From Euryarchaeota archaeon RBG_13_57_23 (lineage in GTDB: Archaea; Thermoplasmatota; Thermoplasmata; UBA10834), in assembly GCA_001800675.1 (NCBI GenBank), contig MGVW01000035.1, positions 208,689 through 220,853 on the forward strand: 12,165 nt of DNA, given 5' to 3'. The position numbers and the translations under genes were made by a program. Positions 1 to 7,118 of the stretch are shown here, piece by piece; position 1 is the stretch's first letter; every line of letters starts with the position of its first letter. The notes below the pieces were generated by a model that ran no database searches, had not been told where the DNA came from, and saw nothing but the letters and a program-made list of their open reading frames with translations.

Positions 1-508
1 AGAGCGTGAAGAAGTTGTATCCCTCAGCCACGCCGCAGTCGCCGTCGCGCACGTACGCCTCTTCTGGCGCATCCAACTGGTCCGCTCCATATCTCGCGAA
101 CACATCTGATATACCCGGATCAGCTCCGCACGCGGTGATGGCGGTGATCCCGCTGCTCTTGACCATCTTCTGCTGCTCCCGGAACTCGTCCATGGAGTTG
201 CCGGAAAGACTGAAGTCCATGTAATTGGTCTTCGTCTCGCACGCCATTTTCAGCACGTTCTTCAAAAGCCCCCACGAGACCGAGCTGATCACAAGATCCT
301 TTCCCTTGAGCAGCTTCTTGAGCTCCGCGGGTTTGGTCACGTCCACTTTCTTGACTGATATCTTGGGGTTCTTCACGCGTTTGGCCATGGCCTCCGCGGC
401 ATCCGTCACGGCATCCGCAAGAATCAGTTCATCTATTTTCGGGTTTGTGGCCAGTAGCTCAGAGCATACCAGACCAGTTATTCCGCATCCTAGCTGTACA
501 ACTTTCGT
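1..508 (-). CDS. Saccharopine dehydrogenase-like NADP-binding oxidoreductase, N-terminal part (3' end beyond window), apparent ACG start
   Basis: About 169 residues of the N-terminal NAD(P)-binding domain of a saccharopine dehydrogenase/Lys9-type enzyme are visible. Members make or cleave saccharopine in lysine metabolism or carry out related steps such as carboxynorspermidine formation; the substrate cannot be told from this part. A Rossmann glycine motif GCGITG sits at residues 7-12, an acidic LADA segment follows the second strand, and residues near 140 read TACGADPGISDVF, matching the family's PG(I/M)(T/S)(N/D) motif. The frame is open from a TAA at 524-526 and has no ATG, GTG or TTG before the Rossmann strand. 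The codon where family members begin (MKVVQLG-like) is ACG at 508-506, seven bases after a GAGGG ribosome site. The first in-frame ATG would delete the cofactor-binding motif. Either ACG is used, or ATG was mutated or misread. The family call is firm; the start is inferred. Confidence 0.85.
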
Positions 509-515
509 TCTTTCG

Positions 516-520
516 CCCTC
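516..520 (-). promoter_or_regulatory. Ribosome binding site pointing to the ACG start
   Basis: On the minus strand GAGGG lies seven bases before the ACG at 508. That is ideal Shine-Dalgarno spacing, and no other start-like codon stands at a suitable distance. It is the main evidence placing the start of the oxidoreductase at this codon. Confidence 0.6.
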
Positions 521-531
521 GTGTTATGAGA

Positions 532-547
532 TCGCCCCTTTGGGCGA
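532..547 (-). terminator. Perfect 6-bp hairpin between the FtsZ-like gene and the oxidoreductase gene
   Basis: TCGCCC (532-537) and GGGCGA (542-547) are perfect inverted repeats around a four-base loop. On the minus strand the hairpin lies 75 bases past the stop of the FtsZ-like gene and 24 bases ahead of the oxidoreductase start. It could end the upstream transcript or act as a leader hairpin. No T-run follows, so intrinsic termination is not demonstrated. Confidence 0.4.
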
Positions 548-616
548 GGATGCTGATGGTGATAGGGGGTGCATTAACCTGTGCATGGAGTGCAGCGACC
601 CCCCACTTCGGCATCC
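548..616. other. Nested inverted repeats in the intergenic leader (possible structured RNA)
   Basis: Outer arms GGATGC (548-553) and GCATCC (611-616) enclose GTG (559-561) with CAC (604-606), and GGGGGT (565-570) with ACCCCC (598-603). The apex contains several TGCA tetranucleotides that can pair with each other. With the neighbouring 532-547 hairpin, almost the whole 112-base gap can fold. On the minus strand it would form the leader of the oxidoreductase mRNA or the tail of the FtsZ-like mRNA. I do not recognise a known riboswitch class; in particular it is too short for the lysine riboswitch. Confidence 0.4.
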
Positions 617-620
617 AGCG

Positions 621-1541
621 TTAGGCCTTCGTACACACCAGGAGGCTCAGCCGAATCCTGTCCGCTAATGAAGCATCAGAATACGCTCCCCAGAACAGCT
701 TCGCCGATGGCATGACGCCCTCGAGCCGAGACAGCACTTCTGATATCTCCTTGTCCCACGGGTCAGCCGAGGAGAAGATGGCGATGGCCGCGGCAGCGTT
801 GATCAATGGGAAATCAAACCAAGGAGAGGTGACGGCCTCATGGACAACCCTTTCGACCCTCTCGTCGCCCCTGCCAAGCCCAAGCCCGAATCGCGCATAG
901 GTCGAATCGCCTATCCCCTGCCTGAAGCCCGGGACATCGTCTCTCGTCATGGTCGCCGACAAATCGATCACTGGGCGCATCATTATCCCGTTCAGCAGAC
1001 CGAACGCTCTCGAAAGAGGTATGTTCGAGCCGAGTGACGACAGCTTGTCATTGTCGAACTCCACGCAGAGGGACGAAATCGACAGGATCTCATGAAGGGC
1101 TCTGGAGGCGACCTCCCTTCTGCGTATGCTCTCGGCCGAGAATGGAGTGGCAGCCAACACGATGCCCGTCGTGCCCTTCACACGCGCAATCGACGAGAGC
1201 ATCTTCGCTCCGAGGCTGCCGGAGGTACCGCCGAGCCCGCACATCATGAACGCCACCTCAGTGTTGTTGAACATGTCAGGGAGTTCGTGGCCCACGATTG
1301 AAGGGAGCCTTATCATGATGTCCGGATCTGCATCGGAGATCCCGATCAGCCTGTCCTGTCCAACAAGCACCTTCCTCTCAGCATGTGAGCGCGCCAAGTC
1401 GGCTGCCGAGCTGGAGATGGCGACCGCGGGGAACGGCGCCCCCTCGATGATGTTGCAGCCGGCGCTGCCGATTCCGAACAACTTGGCCCTGACTATCGGA
1501 CTGTCAGGTGACTGCGAGAATCTCACTCTGTAGTTTGGCAT
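621..1541 (-). CDS. Divergent FtsZ/tubulin-superfamily GTPase-like protein
   Basis: With the start at 1541 the protein has 306 residues and retains the tubulin/FtsZ nucleotide-binding layout. The T1 loop is GIGSAGCN (23-30; FtsZ GVGGAGGN). The T4 G-box is GLGGTSGSLG (102-111; FtsZ GMGGGTGTG). A later ATPFSAESIRRRE segment matches the FtsZ TPF...E..RR strand-helix. Differences are marked: the NTDxQ loop reads SSSAAD, and the T7 loop, normally NxDFADV and needed for GTP hydrolysis across the polymer interface, reads TMTRDDV, losing the Asn and first Asp. The C-terminal domain is short. It is therefore a paralogue rather than the main division FtsZ, and may bind nucleotide with weak or no hydrolysis. 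GTGAT three bases before ATG 1541 is a good ribosome site; longer starts (ATG 1586, TTG 1619) are possible. Family confidence is moderate to good; role unknown. Confidence 0.75.
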   Translation of the reverse strand: MPNYRVRFSQSPDSPIVRAKLFGIGSAGCNIIEGAPFPAVAISSSAADLARSHAERKVLVGQDRLIGISDADPDIMIRLPSIVGHELPDMFNNTEVAFMMCGLGGTSGSLGAKMLSSIARVKGTTGIVLAATPFSAESIRRREVASRALHEILSISSLCVEFDNDKLSSLGSNIPLSRAFGLLNGIMMRPVIDLSATMTRDDVPGFRQGIGDSTYARFGLGLGRGDERVERVVHEAVTSPWFDFPLINAAAAIAIFSSADPWDKEISEVLSRLEGVMPSAKLFWGAYSDASLADRIRLSLLVCTKA

Positions 1542-1598
1542 CCCATCACATTGATTAGCGTGCCTCGTATTCAACCTTTCACGCATGAGCGCCACGCA

Positions 1599-1615
1599 GT
1601 GTTCGTGTGGAACAC
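1599..1615. repeat. 6-bp hairpin in the divergent intergenic region
   Basis: GTGTTC (1599-1604) and GAACAC (1610-1615) form a perfect stem with a five-base loop, between the FtsZ-like start and the antiporter promoter region. It could be an operator-like dyad. If the FtsZ-like gene used its longest start at 1619, the hairpin would be coding. Confidence 0.3.
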
Positions 1616-1635
1616 CCAAGCGACTCCATCATGAC

Positions 1636-1646
1636 TCTTAAGTAAG
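1636..1646. promoter_or_regulatory. Candidate TATA-like element between the FtsZ-like and antiporter genes
   Basis: The A/T-rich TCTTAAGTAAG contains palindromic CTTAAG and is the only TATA-like stretch in the divergent gap. For the antiporter it predicts transcription starting near 1666-1670 and a leader of about 45 bases containing the GGTG ribosome site. For the FtsZ-like gene it predicts a start near 1613-1617. A second small dyad (GCCAG 1664-1668 / CTGGC 1675-1679) lies at the expected plus-strand initiation point. The match to the archaeal consensus is weak. Confidence 0.3.
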
Positions 1647-1699
1647 ATGAAACACATGCGTCAGCCAGGGTATGCTGGCAACCCCGACCGCTCAAGTAC

Positions 1700-1703
1700 G
1701 GTG
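1700..1703 (+). promoter_or_regulatory. Ribosome binding site of the antiporter gene
   Basis: GGTG, complementary to the archaeal 16S tail, ends eight bases before ATG 1712 and supports this start as the first gene of the antiporter-mre11-rad50 operon. Confidence 0.55.
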
Positions 1704-1711
1704 CCGATAGG

Positions 1712-3589
1712 ATGCTAGATCTGCAGACTGGCTTTCTCATAGAAATGGCCATTGTTATCGCAGTGGCGGCCGTTATAGTCATACTCTTCAACCGTTTCAG
1801 ACAGCCACTGATACTTGGATACCTGGTCGCGGGCATGGTCGTAGGACCCTTTGTCATAGGGGCCGAGTTCACCGCGGGAACTGACGCAAGCGGCGACCCC
1901 ATCATCGTTTCCGCTGAACCGATAATCCAGATGCTGGCGCGACTGGGAATAGTGCTGTTGACCTTCTCAATCGGCCTTGAGTTCAGCTTCAAGCAGCTGC
2001 GGAAGATAGGCATCACAATCATCGCTGCAGCCTCGGTAGAAATCATTCTGATGATAGGCATTGGATACCAGCTGGGGCTTGCTCTAGGCTGGGGAGTCCT
2101 GGAATCCGGCCTCCTGGGGGCGATGCTGTCCATCTCATCCACTATGATCATCGTGAGATCCCTCAAAGAGAGCGGTGGTCTGGACAACGAGAAGGCACGT
2201 TTGGTCGTGGGCCTCCTCGTGGTGGAGGACTTCGCTGCAGTGATGATACTCGCAATGGTCTCGGGGTTCGTCACCGAGGGAGCCATCACGACATCCCAGA
2301 TAACCGAACTGCTGATCAAGATGGGACTCTTTCTCGCTGCATCGATCGTTGTCGGACTGGCAGTTGTGCCAAGGTTGGTGGACTACGTCGGAAGGCAACG
2401 CTCCACTGAACTTCTGGTGCTGACCGTCATCGGCCTCTGCTTCTCTATGGCCGTCTTCGCCAGGTGGATCGGGATCTCGGAGGCGATCGGAGCGTTCGTG
2501 ATGGGAGTGATCGTCTCTGAATCGAAGTTCCTGGGGGACGTCGTGAGAAGGGTGGAGCCGATTCGGGACCTCTTCGGGGCCATATTCTTCATCACAGTTG
2601 GAATGCTGGTCGAACTGAGCCTGTTCTTCGAGCCCAAGTTCCTGATAGGCGCACTCATAATCACCGCGGTGTTCGTGCTGTCAAAGATGTTTTCGTGCAC
2701 ACTCTCTACGTTCATGTTCGGATTTGGTGCCAGGAGCTCTCTTGGCGCAGGACTGAGCATGGTGTCGATCGGTGAGTTCTCCCTCATGATAGCTGCGGTC
2801 GCTATCGGATCAAATGCAATAGACCCAAGCCTGTCCATGTACGAGACCATCGTCCTGGTTACAACACTGTCAGCGCTGATCGTGCCCTACAGCGTGAAAT
2901 ACTCTGACAGATTGACGAGAGCTGTCGAGACGAGGACCCCGAGATCGTTCGTCATCATGGCATCCTACCTAAACCTGCTCGTAAGGAACGTCAGGAGCAG
3001 ATCAAAAACGTCTCGCAGACTGTCAAACGAAATGAGGGACAGTATAACCCGGCTGTTCATCTACATCATCGTAATGGCTACCACTCTCATCGTCGCAGCA
3101 AATGCGGCCCCCATGCTTCCGGACCTCGCTGAGAGCATGAACATAAACGAGGATCTGCTGCTGTTTGCGCTCGTCACGGGTGCTCTGGTGGTCGTAGCTG
3201 CAACCATGTACGGCGTCTGGAGCAGGTCGATCAGACTCATCGAGATATCCACGAGCGAGGCCATGCTCAGCACGAAGTCCGCGGAGAACATCGGCTACCA
3301 TGACACCGCGAAGGCGCTGAAGTGGGTCTTCCTGGCGATATACACGGTGATCGGATTCATCATCGTCTCACCGATGGTCCAGTCAATCATCCAGCAGGGG
3401 ATAGTCTTCGCGCTGTTGGCCATCACCGCCGTCGCAGTCGCCGGCGTCGCGATGTGGAGGTCGGTGAAGACGATCGACAAGAAACTAGAGGAGACGTTCA
3501 AACGCAGGGCTTTCGCATCGATGGACACATCGTCCGACCTCGCGGAGATCGAGGAGATCATCGCTGCGCTGGAGCGTGGCAGTAGGTGA
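1712..3589 (+). CDS. CPA2-family cation:proton antiporter (Kef-like) with an extra four-helix membrane tail
   Basis: This is an integral membrane protein of 625 residues. Residues about 10-395 form a Na+/H+-exchanger domain of roughly a dozen helices: the first helix flows into FNRFRQPLILGYLVAGMVVGP, then LTFSIGLEFSFKQLRK, the ion-site segment LLVVEDFAAV with E172-D173, AIGAFVMGVIVSES, FFITVGMLVELS and SIGEFSLMIAAVAIG. KefB/C usually have Gln-Asp at the ion site and the electrogenic NapA type Asp-Asp, so Glu-Asp leaves ion and stoichiometry open. The C-terminus has no TrkA-N/RCK nucleotide-binding domain. Instead residues about 447-583 contain four more hydrophobic helices (roughly 447-468, 480-503, 537-560, 563-583), then a charged Glu-rich cytoplasmic tail. 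It should exchange monovalent cations for protons. Its stop overlaps the mre11 start by GTGA, so the two are cotranscribed and translationally coupled despite unrelated functions. Confidence 0.92.
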   Translation: MLDLQTGFLIEMAIVIAVAAVIVILFNRFRQPLILGYLVAGMVVGPFVIGAEFTAGTDASGDPIIVSAEPIIQMLARLGIVLLTFSIGLEFSFKQLRKIGITIIAAASVEIILMIGIGYQLGLALGWGVLESGLLGAMLSISSTMIIVRSLKESGGLDNEKARLVVGLLVVEDFAAVMILAMVSGFVTEGAITTSQITELLIKMGLFLAASIVVGLAVVPRLVDYVGRQRSTELLVLTVIGLCFSMAVFARWIGISEAIGAFVMGVIVSESKFLGDVVRRVEPIRDLFGAIFFITVGMLVELSLFFEPKFLIGALIITAVFVLSKMFSCTLSTFMFGFGARSSLGAGLSMVSIGEFSLMIAAVAIGSNAIDPSLSMYETIVLVTTLSALIVPYSVKYSDRLTRAVETRTPRSFVIMASYLNLLVRNVRSRSKTSRRLSNEMRDSITRLFIYIIVMATTLIVAANAAPMLPDLAESMNINEDLLLFALVTGALVVVAATMYGVWSRSIRLIEISTSEAMLSTKSAENIGYHDTAKALKWVFLAIYTVIGFIIVSPMVQSIIQQGIVFALLAITAVAVAGVAMWRSVKTIDKKLEETFKRRAFASMDTSSDLAEIEEIIAALERGSR

Positions 3590-4698
3590 GACTAGTCCAC
3601 ATTTCGGATACGCACCTCGGATTCAGTGCGTATTCGAAGCTTGACCAACATGAGGGTATCAACCAGAGGGAGCTGGACATATATCGGGCATTCCAGCAGG
3701 CCATTGACATCGCGATATCACTCAAACCCGATTTCGTGGTGCACTCCGGGGACCTCTTCGATTCCGTGAGGCCCGGGAACAGAGCGATTGATTTCGCCCT
3801 GAAGCAGCTGATAAGGCTCTCGCAGGAAGGCATAGAGACGATCCTGATTTCTGGGAACCACTCGACGCCAAGGTTGAGAGAGACAGGGAGCATCTTCCGC
3901 ATCTTCGAGCACCTTGAGCACATACATCCGGTGCACGAACCAGGAATCGCGAGGGTCAAGATCGGCAAGGCGAACGTCGTCGCCATACCGCACTCCGTCA
4001 ACCCTTCCATTGCGGAACTGGCCATGAAGGCAGCGCCCTCAGAAGACTGTGAGTTCAACGTGCTAGTGATCCATGCAGGAATACTGGGCTCGGACATCTA
4101 CAAGATGGATGAGTTCAACGAGCAGGCTATTCCTGTCAGCGCGCTTGACAAAGGCTGGGACTACGTTGCTCTGGGTCACTTTCACCAGCATCACGACGTC
4201 GCTGACCATGCATACTATTCGGGGTCGACCGAGCGACTCGGATTCGGAGAGGCCGACCAGAAGAAGGGCGTTGTCGAAGTGGACCTCTCCTCTCACACCG
4301 TTCGGTTCCACGAGATCAAGACACGCGAAATGGTCAATCTGCCCGCGCTGGACGCAGAAGGACTTGCTTCCTCGGAGATACTCGGAGAAGCGCGGAGGAA
4401 ATTGAGCGGTGCTGGAATCGACGACAAGATAGTGAGGATGGTCGTAACGAACGTCGCTTCGGACGCCTATCGATCCCTCGACGTCCATGCCATCAGACAG
4501 CTCGGCTCGAGCGCCCTTCACTTCGAGCTGAGAGTCGACAGGCAGGAGGACGACGACCAGGTGACGGCCGGGGAGGCGCAGATCGGCCTGCTGGCGGATG
4601 AGTTCAGGAAGTTCGTCTCGAGATTGGACTACCCAGACGCGAAGAAGGCGCGCCTGCTCGAGCTCGGCATGCCCTACCTGGAGCGTGACCAGGAATGA
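3586..4698 (+). CDS. mre11: Mre11 double-strand break repair nuclease
   Basis: Mre11 is the Mn-dependent phosphodiesterase of the Mre11-Rad50 complex, with 3'-5' exonuclease and endonuclease activity at DNA ends. The 370 residues match the archaeal length. The catalytic set is complete: D8 and H10 (ISDTHLG), D56 (SGDLFD), N91-H92 (ISGNHSTP), H163 (VIHAG), and H198 and H200 (LGHFHQH). The calcineurin-like domain covers about 1-225. The rest is the capping domain and a Rad50-binding C-terminal helix region rich in charged residues. The GTG start lies inside the antiporter's last codons (GTGA overlap) and the stop overlaps the rad50 start (ATGA), so stoichiometric coupling with Rad50 is likely. 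Archaeal mre11 and rad50 often sit with herA and nurA; neither is visible here. The residue after GNH is Ser where many homologues have Asp, with no obvious consequence for metal binding. Confidence 0.97.
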   Translation: MRLVHISDTHLGFSAYSKLDQHEGINQRELDIYRAFQQAIDIAISLKPDFVVHSGDLFDSVRPGNRAIDFALKQLIRLSQEGIETILISGNHSTPRLRETGSIFRIFEHLEHIHPVHEPGIARVKIGKANVVAIPHSVNPSIAELAMKAAPSEDCEFNVLVIHAGILGSDIYKMDEFNEQAIPVSALDKGWDYVALGHFHQHHDVADHAYYSGSTERLGFGEADQKKGVVEVDLSSHTVRFHEIKTREMVNLPALDAEGLASSEILGEARRKLSGAGIDDKIVRMVVTNVASDAYRSLDVHAIRQLGSSALHFELRVDRQEDDDQVTAGEAQIGLLADEFRKFVSRLDYPDAKKARLLELGMPYLERDQE

Positions 4699-7118
4699 GG
4701 ATCAACTATCTGGAGCTGCGCAACTACAGACGGTTCAAGCAGCTCAAGCTCCAGTTCCCCGACGGGATCGTCGGAGTCCTCGGATTGAACGGGGTGGGCA
4801 AGACTACTCTGATCGAGGGGGTGGCCTGGGCGCTGTTCGGGAACGTCGAGGAGGTTGTGAGGACCTCAAGAGAGAGCGTGCGCAGGGCAGGCGCGGGCAC
4901 GAACGAGAATTGCGTCGCAATCCTCGAGTTCCAGCTAGGGGATTCGGAATTCAGAATCGAGAGGGAGATGGGGGGAAAGAGCCTCTCCATGAAGGCCGAG
5001 CTGAGGTCGAAGGGGAAGGTCCTGGCAACGGGCGACAAGGACGTCAGACGCGCCGTTGAGAAGCTCATCGGGATGGACCACAAATCGTTCTTCACTTCCG
5101 TATTCGCCCGGCAGAAGGAACTGAACGCGCTCCAGAACGTCGCACCTGGGGAGCGCAAGAAGGTCGTCCTCAGGATGCTCAGGATCGATGCGGTAGACGA
5201 CGTTCTCACGGAAATCCGCGCGGACCGCAAGGACACTCTGGCCAGAGTCGCCGGAGCCGAGAAGACTCTGCTGACGGAGGACGGCCGCGACAAGGAGAAG
5301 GTGCTCGAGGAGAAGTTGCCGGAGTTGATTCAGATCGCCGACTCAGCCTCGAAGGAACTCGAGGCCGCGGAGAGGAACGAGAAGGACGCGATCTCGAAGG
5401 TCCAGGCAGCCCAGATGCATAGGGACGAGCTGAGCAAGGACGTGGATGCGTTCAACGCAGCCGCGTCGGACCTCAAGGCGAAGAAAGGATCTGTGATCGA
5501 CCTCCAGAGACGAGTGAAGACCCTGGAAGCCAAGCTTGCAGAGGCGAGAAAAAGGCTCGAGCAACTGCCAAAGCTCGAGAAGGACGAGCTTAGGTGGAAG
5601 GAGATCAGTGAGAGGAAGGAACTCCTCGACAAGGAGAAGGTGAAGTTCGAACGCATCCGGATGATCGCGAGCGAGATAGCCGCCGAGGAGCGAGAACAAG
5701 CAAGACGGAGTGACGAGCTGGCGAAATCGAGGACCGGACTCGTAAGCGTGGGCGAACTCGCGGCGAAGATCTCGGAAACGGAGCGGTCTTCAGATGAATG
5801 CCAGGCTACGAGATCTCAGATGTCGAGCGAGCTGGGCGCCTTGAGGAACAAGGTGGCGGAACGAAAGGAATCGATGGACAAGGACCGGAAGAAACTCGAT
5901 GAGATCATGGCCGCAGGCAAGGAAGGCACTTGCCCGACCTGCGAACGCACGCTTCACGACGCCTATGAGCTGCTGATACAGAAGCTCAGGGACGGAACAG
6001 CGGAAGGGGAGAAGGCAATCGCTGAGCACGAGAGCCGGGCCGCGGCTCTCGACGCCGAGCTCAAGGCCCTTGGCAAAAAGGAGGAAGCTCTGAGGAAGAG
6101 ACGTCAGACCCTCGACCAGCAGTTGATCAAATCGAAGCAGCTCGAGACCTCGATCGAAGCCATGGAGACAGAGCTGTCCAGGCTACGCGATAAGACGGCG
6201 GGGAGGAAGGCCGAGCGCGAAGGCCTGGGCCAATCCACGTTCTCGGAGGACGAACATCAAGGCGTTCTGAAAGAGCATGCTAGCCTTAAGCGGGCGCATG
6301 ACGAGTTCCTCGAACTCCGCAGTCTGAAGGCGCAAGCAGACGGCTACCACAAAGAGACGGATGACTTGCGCGAGTCCGTCAGAAGAGGGCAGGCCGAGGA
6401 GGAACAGTACGAAGCGATAGTCAAGTCCCTTGAACCGAAGAAGGCGCTTTATGATTCTACAATAAAAGACCTTGACCTAAAAATGGACCAATTGTCGAAG
6501 GCCAAGGACACCGTGAGGCGATTCTCCTCCGCGCGCGAGCGGGCGCAAGGAGAACTCGATCGGTCGAGGAAGGAACTGGTCGAGATCGCTAGGGTGAAGA
6601 AGACCATCGAGGAGGACAGGAAGCGCGCTGACGAGTTCTCCCTGCTGGAGGACGTAGTGTCGAGCTTCAAGGACCACCTCATCGCCAGAGTCGCTCCGAC
6701 TCTGTCGGAGCTCACATCGAGGGGGCTGGAGGCGATGACGGAGGGCAAGTACACCAAGGTCGAGCTGGACGAAGACTACGAGATGCGCATCGACGATCAA
6801 GGGCAGCTCTACCCGATCAACCGGTTCTCCGGTGGGGAGGCCGACCTGGCGAACCTCAGTCTGCGCCTTGCGATATCGAGGATAATTGCGGACCGCACTG
6901 GGGCCGCCCCGATGAACCTGCTCATACTGGACGAGATCTTCGGCTCCCAGGACCCGAACAGGAAGAGGAGCGTCATGTCGGCGCTCTCCAGGTTGTCGAG
7001 CCAGTTCCGCCAGATATTCCTGATAACTCACATCGAGGACGTGAAGGACTCGATGAACTATGTGATCAAAGTGGAAGAGCAAGAGGATGGGACGAGCAGG
7101 GCGGAGCTCATGGCCTAA
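4695..7118 (+). CDS. rad50: Rad50 SMC-like ATPase with zinc hook
   Basis: Rad50 is the ATPase that clamps and tethers DNA ends and gates Mre11 nuclease. Of 807 residues, 1-150 form the N-terminal ABC lobe with Walker A GLNGVGKT (30-37). About 180-400 and 425-650 are Lys/Glu-rich coiled coils. The apex has the zinc hook CPTC (413-416), which joins two molecules through zinc. The C-terminal lobe carries the ABC signature FSGGE (711-715), Walker B LLILDE (742-747) and a switch His in FLITHIED. Two details differ from common archaeal sequences: Leu replaces Pro in Walker A, and the segment after Walker B reads IFGSQD rather than the usual PT..LD, a form I associate with some SbcC-like proteins. 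It is somewhat shorter than the roughly 880-residue Pyrococcus protein, mostly in the coiled coil. AGGA precedes the ATG, which overlaps the mre11 stop. Its own stop interlocks with that of the convergent DUF72 gene. Confidence 0.97.
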   Translation: MRINYLELRNYRRFKQLKLQFPDGIVGVLGLNGVGKTTLIEGVAWALFGNVEEVVRTSRESVRRAGAGTNENCVAILEFQLGDSEFRIEREMGGKSLSMKAELRSKGKVLATGDKDVRRAVEKLIGMDHKSFFTSVFARQKELNALQNVAPGERKKVVLRMLRIDAVDDVLTEIRADRKDTLARVAGAEKTLLTEDGRDKEKVLEEKLPELIQIADSASKELEAAERNEKDAISKVQAAQMHRDELSKDVDAFNAAASDLKAKKGSVIDLQRRVKTLEAKLAEARKRLEQLPKLEKDELRWKEISERKELLDKEKVKFERIRMIASEIAAEEREQARRSDELAKSRTGLVSVGELAAKISETERSSDECQATRSQMSSELGALRNKVAERKESMDKDRKKLDEIMAAGKEGTCPTCERTLHDAYELLIQKLRDGTAEGEKAIAEHESRAAALDAELKALGKKEEALRKRRQTLDQQLIKSKQLETSIEAMETELSRLRDKTAGRKAEREGLGQSTFSEDEHQGVLKEHASLKRAHDEFLELRSLKAQADGYHKETDDLRESVRRGQAEEEQYEAIVKSLEPKKALYDSTIKDLDLKMDQLSKAKDTVRRFSSARERAQGELDRSRKELVEIARVKKTIEEDRKRADEFSLLEDVVSSFKDHLIARVAPTLSELTSRGLEAMTEGKYTKVELDEDYEMRIDDQGQLYPINRFSGGEADLANLSLRLAISRIIADRTGAAPMNLLILDEIFGSQDPNRKRSVMSALSRLSSQFRQIFLITHIEDVKDSMNYVIKVEEQEDGTSRAELMA

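Noticed and set aside
548..616. tRNA or lysine riboswitch in the leader of the oxidoreductase
   Set aside because: There is no T-loop, anticodon arm or CCA-adjacent layout, and the element is far shorter than the lysine riboswitch with none of its conserved internal loops.
225..668. Plus-strand open frame of 147 codons
   Set aside because: It is antisense to the oxidoreductase, runs into the tail of the FtsZ-like gene, and has Ser/Pro-rich composition without motifs; the minus-strand frame has a clear Rossmann domain.
1579..2319. Minus-strand frame of 246 codons
   Set aside because: Ser/Thr/Met/Ile-rich antisense shadow of the antiporter; the plus strand encodes recognised membrane helices and ion-site motifs.
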